This document shows, one piece after another, positions 35,104 to 44,158 of a stretch of 64,000 bases of DNA. The notes under the pieces were generated by a model that saw only the letters and a list, made by a program, of their open reading frames with translations, was not told the DNA's origin and did no database searches. Location of the stretch: contig NZ_SACP01000017.1 of assembly GCF_004004555.2 (NCBI RefSeq), positions 59,527 to 123,526 on the forward strand. Direction: 5' to 3'. Position 1 is the stretch's first letter; each line of letters opens with the position of its first letter. The position numbers and the translations under genes were made by a program. The stretch comes from Methylobacterium oryzihabitans (GTDB taxonomy: Bacteria; Pseudomonadota; Alphaproteobacteria; Rhizobiales; Beijerinckiaceae).

Positions 35104-36716
35104 GCGGCGGTCCACGGGTAGGTCCAGGTCTCCGACAGGGTCCGCTTGCCGACCCGCAGGAAGGCGCGCAGGTCGGTGGACTGGCCCGGCTTGTCGAGCT
35201 TGACGTCGATCGCCGCCCGGAAGCCCTTGACGTGCAGGTTCGGCACCAGGGAGGTGGCGGTGATGGTGCCTTGCGTGGTCGAGGGCACGATCTCGACCGC
35301 CTTCGGGTCGTCGAGCCAGTAGGCGAGGTCGCCGCCGGAGAAGTCGACGAGGAAGCGGCGCACCGTCGGGTCGGCCTTCTCGGCCCCGCCGCTCGCCACC
35401 GTGCGGGCGACGTAGGTGTTCACCACCCGGGCGCCGGGATGCAGGCCCTCGGTGTCGCCGATCGCCCGCAGCTTGTAGGACAGCTCGACCGCGGCCCCCG
35501 GCGGGTAGGGCTGGCGCGGACGCCAGTAGGCCACGACGTTGTCGTGGGTCTCGTTCTCGGTCGGCAGCTCGACGAGGCGGACCTCGCCCTCGCCCCACGC
35601 CCCTTGCGTCTCGACCCAGTAGCCGGGGCGACGGTGGTAGAACGCCTCGAGGTCCTGGTAGTCCTCGAACACCCGGTCGCGCTGCATCAGCCCGAACCCC
35701 TTCGGGTCGCGGTCCTGGAACGACGAGATCCAGCGCTCGCGCGGGTTGCGCAGCGGCCGCCACAGCCACTCGCCGCCGCCCGACTGCATCAGCAGCCCGT
35801 CGGAATCGTGCAGCTCCGGCCGGTAGTCGTCGGAATGGTGACGGTCGTTCTCGCCGATGTAGTACATCGATGTCAGCGGCGCGATGCCGACGGCCGCCAG
35901 CTCGCGGCGGGGATGCAGCGACATCCGCACGTCCACCACCGTCTCCTCGCCCGGATAGACGAGGAACTGGAACGCGCCGGCGCAGGACGGGCCGTCGAGC
36001 AGGCCGTAGATCACCGCCCGGTCGGCGTCCTTGGGCGGCAGCTCGATCCAGAACTCGCGGAAGACCGGGAACTCCTCCGGGGCCCCCTCCCCTTCCACGT
36101 TGACCGCGAGGCCGCGGGCCGAGAGCCCGTAGAGCTGGTCGCGGCCGAGGAAGCGGAAGTAGCTCGCGCCGAGGAACGAGATCAGCTCGTCGAGCACGCC
36201 GGGCCTGTTGAGGGCGGTGTGCAGGCGGAAGCCCGCGAAGCCGAGATTGACCGGCAGCGGCGCGGTGATCCGGGTGCGGCCGTAATCGAACAGCGAGGTC
36301 TGGAACGGGACCGGGGTCGGCACGCCGTCGCGCACCACGTTCACCACCACCGGCCGGGTGTAGAGGAAGCCGAGGTGGAAGAGCTGGAGCCGGAACGGCC
36401 CGTCGCGGTCGCCGAGCAGCGCCTTGTCGGGGCGGAAGCGGATGTCGCGCCAGGCGTCGTAGTCGAGGCCGGCGAGCGGCGCCGGCAGGGTCGGGCTGCC
36501 GGCGTCGAACGGCGCCCCGGCGAGGTCGCGGGCACGCCGGACCACCTCGTCGAACCGGAACGGATTTGGGTTCGGGCCACCCGGCGGCACCGCCCCCGGG
36601 GCCGCCGGCAGCGCGCTCGGGCCGGGCTGGGTCGGCCCGACCTGCGCGAGCGCCGGCAGCGAGACGGCGGAGAGGAGCCCCGCGAGGAGGGCGCGGCGGG
36701 AGGGATCAGAGGTCAT
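35100..36716 (-). CDS. opgG: periplasmic glucan biosynthesis protein OpgG/MdoG
   Basis: 538 residues. The leader SRRALLAGLLSAVSLPALA has a twin-arginine character, more like OpgD than the Sec-exported OpgG. The mature part shows the family's FRLQLFHLGFLY, SSYFRFLGRDQLYGLSARG-like (ASYFRFLGRDQLYGLSARGL) and FGLMQRDRVFEDYQDLEAFY blocks. It takes part in making osmoregulated periplasmic glucans. The glucosyltransferase gene opgH, often next to it, is not in the window. Confidence 0.93.
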   Translation of the reverse strand: MTSDPSRRALLAGLLSAVSLPALAQVGPTQPGPSALPAAPGAVPPGGPNPNPFRFDEVVRRARDLAGAPFDAGSPTLPAPLAGLDYDAWRDIRFRPDKALLGDRDGPFRLQLFHLGFLYTRPVVVNVVRDGVPTPVPFQTSLFDYGRTRITAPLPVNLGFAGFRLHTALNRPGVLDELISFLGASYFRFLGRDQLYGLSARGLAVNVEGEGAPEEFPVFREFWIELPPKDADRAVIYGLLDGPSCAGAFQFLVYPGEETVVDVRMSLHPRRELAAVGIAPLTSMYYIGENDRHHSDDYRPELHDSDGLLMQSGGGEWLWRPLRNPRERWISSFQDRDPKGFGLMQRDRVFEDYQDLEAFYHRRPGYWVETQGAWGEGEVRLVELPTENETHDNVVAYWRPRQPYPPGAAVELSYKLRAIGDTEGLHPGARVVNTYVARTVASGGAEKADPTVRRFLVDFSGGDLAYWLDDPKAVEIVPSTTQGTITATSLVPNLHVKGFRAAIDVKLDKPGQSTDLRAFLRVGKRTLSETWTYPWTAA

Positions 36717-36814
36717 GCACCGGGATCTACACCGCCCGGCCTGAACGGAAGGCCGCCGGGACGAGGCTGCGGGAGGGGCTGAATGGCCCGTCCGGCGCCG
36801 CTTGAGAAGGGGGG

Positions 36815-37040
36815 TTGCACCAGGGCCATCGGGTAAAACCCGATTGTCGATCCGGCGGGCGCGGTGCGCTCTGCGCCCGAAGAGCGCCCCGCGCTGCGGG
36901 TCCGGGAGGACGAACGTCCTGTCGGACGCAGAGCGAAGCGAAAGCCAAAGTCACGGCGACACGACGTGTCGCGTGTGACTGCCGGCGCCTGAGGCCAAGC
37001 AAGGAACCCAAGGCAATCGGGTGAAACCCGATTGCCCTGC
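36815..37040. repeat. inverted repeat family E with paired hairpins
   Basis: A 220-bp element flanked by two similar hairpins: ATCGGGT-AAA-ACCCGAT at 36,828-36,844 and GGCAATCGGGT-GAA-ACCCGATTGCC at 37,012-37,036. Short conserved flanks (AGGGCCATCGGG, AAGGCAATCGGG) recur. The interior has an additional dyad around CGACACGACGTGTCG. No gene is supported here. Confidence 0.65.
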
Positions 37041-37229
37041 CCGCGGTGCGGCTTCGTGGTGACACCGGGGGGACCGCGCGGATTTTTGCGCGCAAAACCG
37101 CATTCGGGGGTTGCCGCCGGGGGAGTGCCTGCGTATCTACCGCCTTGCCCAATTTCGCACGTGCCTGTGGCCGCGTGCCGGTTGGTGGGCATCCGGACAA
37201 GAGGCCGGACAGCCGCCAGGGGTCTTAAA

Positions 37230-37618
37230 GGATCGATGGTCGGACAGGGTGGATCCCTCCGGCCGGCATCCAGGTGGCGACACCGGACCCCGACAACAAC
37301 CGGCAGCCGGAGGCGAAACCGGCGAACCCCGCTCTCCACGGGGGACGCAGCTTAAAGCAACGACGAACGGGCTTTTTTGGTCTCGTCGGCCCTCCACAGG
37401 CCGGCACCGAAGAGGCTTGTTTCTCCTTGCCCGCCGTGCGGTTCGGGAATCCCCGTTCCAATCCAAGGCAGCTTCCGGGTGCTCTGCACCGCCGTCGCGC
37501 GCCGTGTCTCCACAGCATGGCCGCGGCGCGGCGCATCGCCCCCTGACGCCGGACGGCTCCGCCGTCCGATCTTCGACATCGGGACCCCGCGCAGGGTCCC
37601 TGCGAACCTTTGGTGGGG
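37230..37618 (+). promoter_or_regulatory. structured leader of ornithine decarboxylase, speF-element candidate
   Basis: A long untranslated region before the decarboxylase. Two perfect hairpins lie just before the ribosome-binding site: CGGACGG/CCGTCCG at 37,550-37,568 and GGGACCC/GGGTCCC at 37,581-37,600. A T-run (GGGCTTTTTTGG) lies near 37,370. Alphaproteobacterial ornithine decarboxylase genes are known to carry the conserved speF RNA in this position. I could not confirm the motif base by base. No ORF in the region looks coding. Confidence 0.5.
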
Positions 37619-37624
37619 ATGATC

Positions 37625-38791
37625 ATGACCGATCGCATCCGCGAGTTTCTGCGCGCCCGTCGTGACCTCGGCCGTGACGAGGGTCCGGTGATGGTCCTCG
37701 ACCTCGATGTCGTGCGCGAGAACTACGACGCCTTCGCCCGCGCCCTGCCCGACACCCGCGTGTTCTACGCCGTGAAGGCGAACCCGGCGCCGGAGGTGCT
37801 GCGTCTGCTCGCCTCGCTCGGCTCCTGCTTCGATACCGCCTCGGTCGTCGAAGTGCAAATGGCGCTCGCCGCCGGCGCCACCGCCGACCGGATCTCGTTC
37901 GGCAACACCATCAAGAAGGAGCGCTGCATCGGCCGCGCCCTCGACCTCGGCGTGCGCCTGTTCGCGGTCGATTGCGAGGCGGAGGTCGAGAAGATCGTCC
38001 GCGCCGCCGACGCCGCCGGCATCCCTGCCGACGAGGTGCAGGTGTTCTGCCGCATCCTGTGCGACGGCGCCGGCGCCGAGTGGCCGCTGTCGCGCAAGTT
38101 CGGCTGCGTGCCGGAGATGGCGGTCGACGTGCTGGAGCACGCCCACCGCCTGGGGCTGCACGCCTACGGCGTGTCGTTCCACGTCGGCTCGCAGCAGGGC
38201 AACACCGAGGCGTGGGACGGGGCGCTGGCCTCGGCCTCGACGATCTTCCGCGAATGCGCCCTGCGCGGCATCGCCCTGTCGATGGTCAATCTCGGCGGCG
38301 GCTTCCCGACCAAGTACCTCAAGCAGGTGCCGGGCGTGGAATCCTACGGCGACGCGATCTTCCGGGCGCTGACCAAGCATTTCGGCAACCGCCTGCCGGA
38401 GACGATCATCGAGCCGGGCCGCGGCATGGTCGGCAACGCCGGCATGATCGAGGCCGAGGTGATCCTGGTCTCGAAGAAGTCCGACGAGGCCGACGAGATC
38501 CGCTGGGTCTACCTCGACATCGGCAAGTTCGGCGGCCTCGCCGAGACGATGGACGAGTCGATCCGCTACGCGATCCGCACCGACCACGACGAGGACCGCA
38601 TGGTCCCCTGCGTGCTCGCCGGCCCGACCTGCGACTCCGCCGACGTGCTGTACGAGAAGACGCCCTACCCGCTGCCGGTCTCGCTCGCGATCGGCGACAA
38701 GGTGCTGATCGAGGGCGCCGGCGCCTACACCACCACCTACGCGGCGGTGGCGTTCAACGGCTTCCCGCCGCTCGCCTCCTACGTGATCTGA
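37625..38791 (+). CDS. ornithine/lysine decarboxylase (fold III, PLP)
   Basis: 388 residues of the alanine-racemase-fold group IV decarboxylases: the PLP Lys lies in FYAVKANPAPEVL, SFHVGSQ and GGGFP bind cofactor phosphate, EPGRGMVG follows, and CGPTCDS-type text (LAGPTCDSADVL) carries the C-terminal active-site Cys. It makes putrescine. ATG 37625 lies behind GGTGGGG; ATG 37619 is a near alternative. Putrescine then feeds homospermidine synthase 1.3 kb downstream. Confidence 0.95.
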   Translation: MTDRIREFLRARRDLGRDEGPVMVLDLDVVRENYDAFARALPDTRVFYAVKANPAPEVLRLLASLGSCFDTASVVEVQMALAAGATADRISFGNTIKKERCIGRALDLGVRLFAVDCEAEVEKIVRAADAAGIPADEVQVFCRILCDGAGAEWPLSRKFGCVPEMAVDVLEHAHRLGLHAYGVSFHVGSQQGNTEAWDGALASASTIFRECALRGIALSMVNLGGGFPTKYLKQVPGVESYGDAIFRALTKHFGNRLPETIIEPGRGMVGNAGMIEAEVILVSKKSDEADEIRWVYLDIGKFGGLAETMDESIRYAIRTDHDEDRMVPCVLAGPTCDSADVLYEKTPYPLPVSLAIGDKVLIEGAGAYTTTYAAVAFNGFPPLASYVI

Positions 38792-38976
38792 GGATCACAC
38801 CGACCGGGTCCGCGCCTGCGGATCCGGTGACGCATCGGAACCCGGCGGCCCCGCTTCGCGTTCAGGCCGTCGCCGATGCCATTTCCACCCCTCATCCCAC
38901 CGGTCCCGGACGGCCTGCCCCGCAACGGCAGGTGCGAGGGCTGTTCTTCCCCTGTTGGTATCGGGAGGGTACGGCC

Positions 38977-39519
38977 GTGTTTCTGATCCGTGACGAGCGC
39001 GCCGCCGACGTCGCCGCGCGCGAGAACCTGCTCGACCTCTGCTTCGGCGAGGCCCGCTTCGCCAAGACCTGCGAGCGCCTGCGCGAGGGCCGCCTGCCGG
39101 CCGAAGGGCTGGCGCTCGCGGTGGAGGCCGAGGACCGCCTCGTCGCCACCGTGCGGCTGTGGAACGTCGCGGCCGGCCCGGACCGCCCGGCGCTGATGCT
39201 CGGCCCGATCGCCGTCGACCCGTCCCTGCACGGCGTCGGGATCGGAGGCCGGCTGATGCGCGAGGCGCTGGCCCGCGCCGCCGCCCTCGGCCACCGTGCC
39301 GTGATCCTGGTCGGAGACGCGCCGTACTACGCGCGGTTCGGTTTCTCGGGCGAGCGGGTGCGCGGCCTGTGGCTGCCCGGGCCGTTCGAGCGCGAGCGCT
39401 TCCTCGGGCTCGACCTCGTGCCCGGCGCCCTCGACGGCGCCGCCGGCCTCGTCGCGGCGACGGGCCGCCCGGCCCCGTGGATGGCGGCCGTGGCCGAGGC
39501 CGGTCGTCTGGCGGCCTGA
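38977..39519 (+). CDS. GNAT-family N-acetyltransferase
   Basis: 180 residues from GTG 38977, well placed behind GGGAGGG. It carries the acetyl-CoA site VDPSLHGVGIGGRLMREAL and the GDAPYYARFGFSG segment of YhbS-type acetyltransferases. It follows ornithine decarboxylase on the same strand, which makes a polyamine substrate possible, though such genes often have other targets. Confidence 0.9.
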   Translation: MFLIRDERAADVAARENLLDLCFGEARFAKTCERLREGRLPAEGLALAVEAEDRLVATVRLWNVAAGPDRPALMLGPIAVDPSLHGVGIGGRLMREALARAAALGHRAVILVGDAPYYARFGFSGERVRGLWLPGPFERERFLGLDLVPGALDGAAGLVAATGRPAPWMAAVAEAGRLAA

Positions 39520-39531
39520 GCCGATCCCACG

Positions 39532-39562
39532 AAAAAGGCGCCGGGACCGGGGTCCCCGCGCC
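39532..39562 (-). terminator. intrinsic terminator
   Basis: Stem GGCGC-GGGGACC/GGTCCC-GGCGCC around a short loop, ending in TTTTTC on the minus strand. It terminates the small gene at 39,629-39,841, and its stem may also stop the acetyltransferase transcript from the other side. Confidence 0.7.
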
Positions 39563-39628
39563 GCTTCCGTTCGGGTTCGAGCGTGAGCCGAGCGTCGCTG
39601 GCTCAGCGTGTCGGCTCAGTGCACGGGC

Positions 39629-39841
39629 TCAGCAGAAGTGCTGGCCGATCTGCCGCTCGAGGTCGTCGGTCATGCGGCCGCCGCGCCGGGCGACGAACTC
39701 CGCGATGTGCGCGTCGCGGCGACGCTGACGCTCGGCATGGACGGCGTGGACGATGCGGCTCACCAGCGTGAGGAAGCCGGGCTCGACGTCCGAGCGCTCG
39801 ATGGCGGGGGCGGGGGCGGTGTGAGAGAGAACCGCGAGCAT
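39629..39841 (-). CDS. small conserved protein, DUF1127-like character
   Basis: 70 residues, with a strong AGGAG seven bases before the ATG. The C-terminal half is arginine-rich and ends RMTDDLERQIGQHFC, similar to small stress-related proteins of rhizobia that carry LTDDxEREI. It has its own AT-rich promoter region with a dyad and an intrinsic terminator, so it is a single-gene unit. Confidence 0.75.
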   Translation of the reverse strand: MLAVLSHTAPAPAIERSDVEPGFLTLVSRIVHAVHAERQRRRDAHIAEFVARRGGRMTDDLERQIGQHFC

Positions 39842-39898
39842 GGTGATCTCCTGTGAGAACAGTTGCGCGCGGGCGTTTCCGGTTGTTTTTGTTGCATC

Positions 39899-39917
39899 GC
39901 AATATGGAGGTTATTGC
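39899..39917. promoter_or_regulatory. dyad GCAATA-N7-TATTGC upstream of the small gene
   Basis: Perfect 6-bp half-sites in a local AT-rich island 58 bp before ATG 39841 on the minus strand. This suits a dimeric repressor or activator site. The 39,842-40,124 gap otherwise shows nothing. Confidence 0.4.
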
Positions 39918-40124
39918 AGCGCACGCAACCGCCGGAGATCGCGCACGGGGCATGCAATAAGGGCATGCGCAAGGGCTACCTTCGGTTAACCCGCCCGTGC
40001 TTCCCGCCACGGGTTGACCCCGGCCGGCGCGCCGTCCATCAGCCGCCCGATCGCGCACCGCGTCGCCCGGGCGTCATCCTGGCCGGCTAAGCAGGCCTCT
40101 CATCATCCAAGGAGTTCCGCTCTC

Positions 40125-41558
40125 ATGACCGACTGGCCCGTCCACGGCCGCATCACCGGCCCCATCGTGATGATCGGCTTCGGCTCGATCGGCCGTGGCA
40201 CCCTGCCGCTGATCGAACGGCACTTCGACTACGACAAGGCCCGGTTCACGGTCGTCGAGCCGTCCGACTCCCACAAGGCGCTCGCCGAGCAGCACGGCCT
40301 GCGCTTCGAGCAGGTGGCCCTGACCAGGGACAACTACCGCGAGGTGCTCACCCCCCTGCTGACCGAGGGCGGCGGCCAGGGCTTCTGCGTCAACCTGTCG
40401 GTCGATACCTCGTCGCGCGACATCCTGGAGCTGTGCCGCGAGCTCGGCGCGCTCTACATCGACACCGTCGCCGAGCCGTGGGCCGGCTTCTACTTCGACA
40501 AGGGCCTCGGCCAGGCCGACCGCACCAACTACGCGCTGCGCGAGAACATCCTGGCGGCCCGCCGCGCCGCGCCGGGCGGCCCGACCGCGGTGTCGTGCTG
40601 CGGCGCCAACCCCGGCATGGTGTCGTGGTTCGTCAAGCAGGCGCTGCTGAACGTCGCCAGGGACACCGGCTCGACCACCCCGGAGCCCAAGACCCGCGAG
40701 GACTGGGCCGCGCTGATGCGCGAACTCGGCGTCAAGGGCGTCCACATCGCCGAGCGCGACACCCAGCGCGCCAAGCACCCCAAGCCGATGGGCGTGTTCG
40801 TCAACACCTGGTCGGTCGAGGGCTTCGTGTCGGAAGGCAACCAGCCGGCCGAGCTCGGCTGGGGCACCCACGAGACCTGGAAGCCGGCCAACGCCGAGGA
40901 GCAGACGAAGGGCTCGCGCTGCGCGATCTACCTGCTCCAGCCCGGCGCCGACACCCGGGTGCGGACCTGGGTCCCGACCGCGGGCGCGCAGTTCGGCTTC
41001 CTCGTCACCCACAACGAGGCGATCTCGATTTCGGACTACTACACGGTCCGGGAGAACGGCGAGGCGGTCTACCGCCCGACCTGTCACTACGCCTACCATC
41101 CGGCCAACGACGCCGTGCTGTCGCTGCACGAGATGTGGGGCAATGCCGGCAAGGTGCAGGAGCGCCACCACATCCTCGACGAGAACGAGATCGTCGACGG
41201 CATCGACGAGCTCGGCGTGCTGCTCTACGGCCACGCGAAGAACGCCTACTGGTTCGGCTCGCAGCTCTCGATCGAGGAGACGCGGCGGATCGCCCCCTAC
41301 CAGAACGCCACCGGGCTCCAGGTGACGTCGGCGGTGCTCGCCGGCATGGTCTGGGCGCTGGAGAACCCGCAGGCCGGCATCGTCGAGGCCGACGAGATCG
41401 ACTTCCGCCGCTGCCTCGAGGTGCAGTTGCCGTATCTCGGGCCGGTCGTCGGGGTCTATACCGACTGGACGCCGCTCACCGACCGTCCCGGGCTGTTTCC
41501 GGAGGACATCGACACGAGCGATCCCTGGCAGTTCCGCAACGTGCTGGTGCATTCGTAA
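40125..41558 (+). CDS. hss: homospermidine synthase
   Basis: 477 residues: N-terminal NAD-binding GFGSIGRGTLPLI, the DTVAEPWAG substrate region, SCCGANPGMVSWFVKQAL, and a long saccharopine-dehydrogenase-like C-domain. The enzyme makes sym-homospermidine from two putrescines, the main polyamine of many Hyphomicrobiales. AAGGAG precedes the ATG. It works with the upstream ornithine decarboxylase. Confidence 0.96.
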   Translation: MTDWPVHGRITGPIVMIGFGSIGRGTLPLIERHFDYDKARFTVVEPSDSHKALAEQHGLRFEQVALTRDNYREVLTPLLTEGGGQGFCVNLSVDTSSRDILELCRELGALYIDTVAEPWAGFYFDKGLGQADRTNYALRENILAARRAAPGGPTAVSCCGANPGMVSWFVKQALLNVARDTGSTTPEPKTREDWAALMRELGVKGVHIAERDTQRAKHPKPMGVFVNTWSVEGFVSEGNQPAELGWGTHETWKPANAEEQTKGSRCAIYLLQPGADTRVRTWVPTAGAQFGFLVTHNEAISISDYYTVRENGEAVYRPTCHYAYHPANDAVLSLHEMWGNAGKVQERHHILDENEIVDGIDELGVLLYGHAKNAYWFGSQLSIEETRRIAPYQNATGLQVTSAVLAGMVWALENPQAGIVEADEIDFRRCLEVQLPYLGPVVGVYTDWTPLTDRPGLFPEDIDTSDPWQFRNVLVHS

Positions 41559-41565
41559 CACCGGC

Positions 41566-41598
41566 GAGGGGCGCGGCGGCCTCGTCGGCGCGCCCCTC
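41566..41598. terminator. strong hairpin after homospermidine synthase
   Basis: Perfect 10-bp stem GAGGGGCGCG/CGCGCCCCTC, eight bases after the stop codon, without a T-run. A second GC-rich dyad follows immediately. Confidence 0.5.
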
Positions 41599-41669
41599 CG
41601 TCCGGCGGCGGACGGGCTGTCCCGTCCGCTGCGCCAGTGCTAGGATCGGGCTTCGAGACAGGAGCTTCG

Positions 41670-42236
41670 ATGGCGCTCGCGCTGCGACGCAACCCGCCGA
41701 TGCGGGTCGCCGACTTCCTCGCCATGATCCGTGCCCGCCCGGACGAGGAGCGCTGGGAGCTTCTCGACGGCGAGCCCGTCCTGATGGCGCCGCCGACCGA
41801 GCGCCACCAGCAGATCGTGAGCAATCTCATCCGGCAGATCGCGCCGCTGGCCGAAAAGCTTGGCTGCCGCGCCCTGCCCGGGCTCGGGCTTCGCAACGAC
41901 TTCGTGGACGATTTCGCCCCGCTTCCCGACCTCGTGGTGCGTTGCGGCCCGCTCCTCCCCGACGGCTACGCCCGCGACCCGATCGTGGTCGCCGAGGTGC
42001 TGTCGCCCTCGACCCTGAACAACGACCGTGGCCGCAAGGCGGAGTTCTACCAGGGGCTTCAGACCCTGCGGACGTTCCTCATCGTCTACCAGGACGAGCC
42101 GCGGGTGGAGGTCTGGTCGCGCGGCAACGGGCCGGACTGGTCGCTGCGGGTGCTCCGCCCGGGCGACGTCATCCCGCTCCCCGACCTCGCCGGCGAGATC
42201 CCGGTCGCGGCCCTCTATGCCGGCATCCCCCTCTGA
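41670..42236 (+). CDS. Uma2-family putative restriction-like endonuclease
   Basis: 188 residues. The PD-(D/E)XK core is recognisable: PLPDLVVRCGP gives the Asp, VVAEVLSPST the Glu, and NNDRGRKAEFYQGLQTLRTF the following Lys and helix. The family is widespread in cyanobacteria and GC-rich bacteria with uncertain biological role. GGAG lies 7 bases before ATG 41670. Confidence 0.85.
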   Translation: MALALRRNPPMRVADFLAMIRARPDEERWELLDGEPVLMAPPTERHQQIVSNLIRQIAPLAEKLGCRALPGLGLRNDFVDDFAPLPDLVVRCGPLLPDGYARDPIVVAEVLSPSTLNNDRGRKAEFYQGLQTLRTFLIVYQDEPRVEVWSRGNGPDWSLRVLRPGDVIPLPDLAGEIPVAALYAGIPL

Positions 42237-42250
42237 CGCCAGAGCTGCCC

Positions 42251-42586
42251 TTGCCCCACTTCGACGAATTCTACGCCAACAAGCTGCGCGGCTCCCTCGG
42301 GGTCACCGATGCGGAAGCGGTGCTCGACCTGCGGCTGGCCGACCGGAGCAAGGCCGAGGCCTCGCTGACCGACATGCTGGAGCGCAGCCGCTTCGCCAAG
42401 GGCAAGACCGTGGCGGTGCGCCTCGCCGCGCCGTTCCCCGGCGGCGGCGAGACGCTGTTCCAGCCGATCGGCCGCCAGTTGCTGGAGGCCAAGCGCCGGG
42501 GCTGGGTCGAGCGGCTCCAGACCCTGCCGGCCCAGGACGGCCTCGGCTTCTACGTCGCCCTCGCCGGCAAGCCCGCGAAGGAGTGA
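42251..42586 (+). CDS. small conserved hypothetical protein, possibly Smr-like
   Basis: 111 residues if translation starts at TTG 42251; no ATG fits better. The text VLDLRLADRSKAEASLTDML followed by a beta-strand KTVAVRLA resembles a decayed Smr domain, whose LDLHG motif here reads LDLRL. It lies 14 bp after the Uma2 gene on the same strand. Confidence 0.6.
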   Translation: MPHFDEFYANKLRGSLGVTDAEAVLDLRLADRSKAEASLTDMLERSRFAKGKTVAVRLAAPFPGGGETLFQPIGRQLLEAKRRGWVERLQTLPAQDGLGFYVALAGKPAKE

Positions 42587-42704
42587 GCGTCGGGCGCATG
42601 CGCCGGACGCATGGCGGTGCGTCGTCCCTCCCGCACCGCGGCGTGACCGGCCGGCACGGGTCGTGAATGATCGCGGGCGACCACTCCACCCGTTGCGGAC
42701 CGCG

Positions 42705-44096
42705 ATGAGCCAGAACCCCGCCGACCTCTCCGCCACCGACCTCCTCGGCCTCTACGCCCGCCGCGTCCTGTCGCCGGTCGAGGTGATCGACGCCGTCATC
42801 GCCCGGGCGGAGGTGCTGGAGCCGCGGCTGAACGCCCTCTACGCCTTCGCGCCCGAGGCGGCGCGGGCGGCGGCGCGGGAGTCGGAGGCGCGCTGGATGC
42901 GCGGCGCGGCGCTGGCCCTCGACGGCGTGCCGGCGACCGTGAAGGAGAACATCGCCACCCGCGGTGTCCCGATGCCGCTCGGCACCGCCGCGCGCCGCGA
43001 CGTCGCCCCGAGCCCGGTCGACGCCCCGCCCGCCGCCCGCCTGCGCGAGGCCGGCGCGGTGATCTTCGCCAAGACCACGATGCCGGATTACGGCATGCTG
43101 TCGTCGGGGCTCTCGAGCTTCCATCCGCTCACCCGCAACCCGTGGAACCCGGCCTTCGGCCCGGGCGGCTCCTCGGCGGGGGCCGGCGCCGCCGCGGCGG
43201 CCGGCTACGGGCCGCTCCATCTCGGCACCGACATCGGCGGCTCGATCCGCCTGCCGGCCGGCTGGTGCGGCATCGTCGGCCACAAGCCGAGCCACGGCCG
43301 GGTGCCGATCGACCCGCCCTATTACGGCCGCTGCGCCGGCCCGATGACCCGCACCGTCGCCGACACCGCGCTGGCGATGCGCGAGCTGAGCCGGCCGGAC
43401 GAGCGCGACGCCACCGCGCTCCCCGTGCAGGACATCGACTGGCTCGGCCTCGACGGGCTCGACCTCAGGGGCCTGCGCCTCGGGCTGATGGTCGAGCCCG
43501 GCGCCGGCCTGCCCGTCGATCCGACGGTGCGCCGGGTGATCGAGGCCGCCGCCGGCCTGCTGGCCGAGGCCGGCGCGATCGTCGAGCCGGTCGCCCCGAT
43601 CCTGACGCCGGCGATGCTGCACGGCCTCGACCTGTTCTGGCGCCAGCGCGCCGTCCTCGACATCGACGCCCTCGACGCCGAGCGCCGGGCCGCGGTGCTG
43701 CCCGGCATCGTCGCCTGGGCCGAGGGCGGGCGCGGCCTCAGCGGTCCTGCGGTGTTCCACGGCCTGAGCCAGATGGCGGCGATGCGCGACGCCGGCCTCG
43801 CGGCGATCCGCCCGCACGACTTCCTGATCGGCCCGGTGGCGCCGATCGCCGCCTTCAAGGCGGAGCTGGCGTGGCCGACCGACGACCCGGCCCGGGCGAT
43901 GGAGCACATCGCCTATACGGTGCCGTTCAACATGTCGGAGCAGCCGGCGGTCTCGGTTCCGGCCGGGACGACGCCCGAGGGCCTGCCGATCGGGCTCCAG
44001 ATCGTCGGCAGGCGCTTCGACGATCACGGCGTGCTGCGGCTGGCGGCGGCGTTCGAGCGGCTGCGGCCGGCGCTGCCGGCCTGGCCGGTGGTGTGA
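42705..44096 (+). CDS. amidase (amidase signature family)
   Basis: 463 residues with the Ser-cisSer-Lys triad: Lys in ATVKENIATRG, cis-Ser in FGPGGSSAGAG and the nucleophile Ser in GTDIGGSIRLPAGWCG. ATG 42705 is preferred to the upstream ATG at 42663 because the family start aligns there. No partner gene indicates the substrate. A second amidase of the family sits at 52 kb. Confidence 0.93.
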   Translation: MSQNPADLSATDLLGLYARRVLSPVEVIDAVIARAEVLEPRLNALYAFAPEAARAAARESEARWMRGAALALDGVPATVKENIATRGVPMPLGTAARRDVAPSPVDAPPAARLREAGAVIFAKTTMPDYGMLSSGLSSFHPLTRNPWNPAFGPGGSSAGAGAAAAAGYGPLHLGTDIGGSIRLPAGWCGIVGHKPSHGRVPIDPPYYGRCAGPMTRTVADTALAMRELSRPDERDATALPVQDIDWLGLDGLDLRGLRLGLMVEPGAGLPVDPTVRRVIEAAAGLLAEAGAIVEPVAPILTPAMLHGLDLFWRQRAVLDIDALDAERRAAVLPGIVAWAEGGRGLSGPAVFHGLSQMAAMRDAGLAAIRPHDFLIGPVAPIAAFKAELAWPTDDPARAMEHIAYTVPFNMSEQPAVSVPAGTTPEGLPIGLQIVGRRFDDHGVLRLAAAFERLRPALPAWPVV

Positions 44097-44158
44097 GAGG
44101 AGTCTCGCTCCACCCGGTTCGGCCGTGCCTGTTTGGATCCTCTCAGGATCATCCCCCC

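Noticed and set aside
37012..37036. Hairpin considered as an intrinsic terminator
   Set aside because: It has a perfect stem but no T-run on either strand, and no gene ends close to it.
36717..37620. Several 60-200-codon frames in the 0.9-kb gap
   Set aside because: They overlap each other in all frames, follow inverted repeats and hairpins, and show no family or ribosome-binding site of note.
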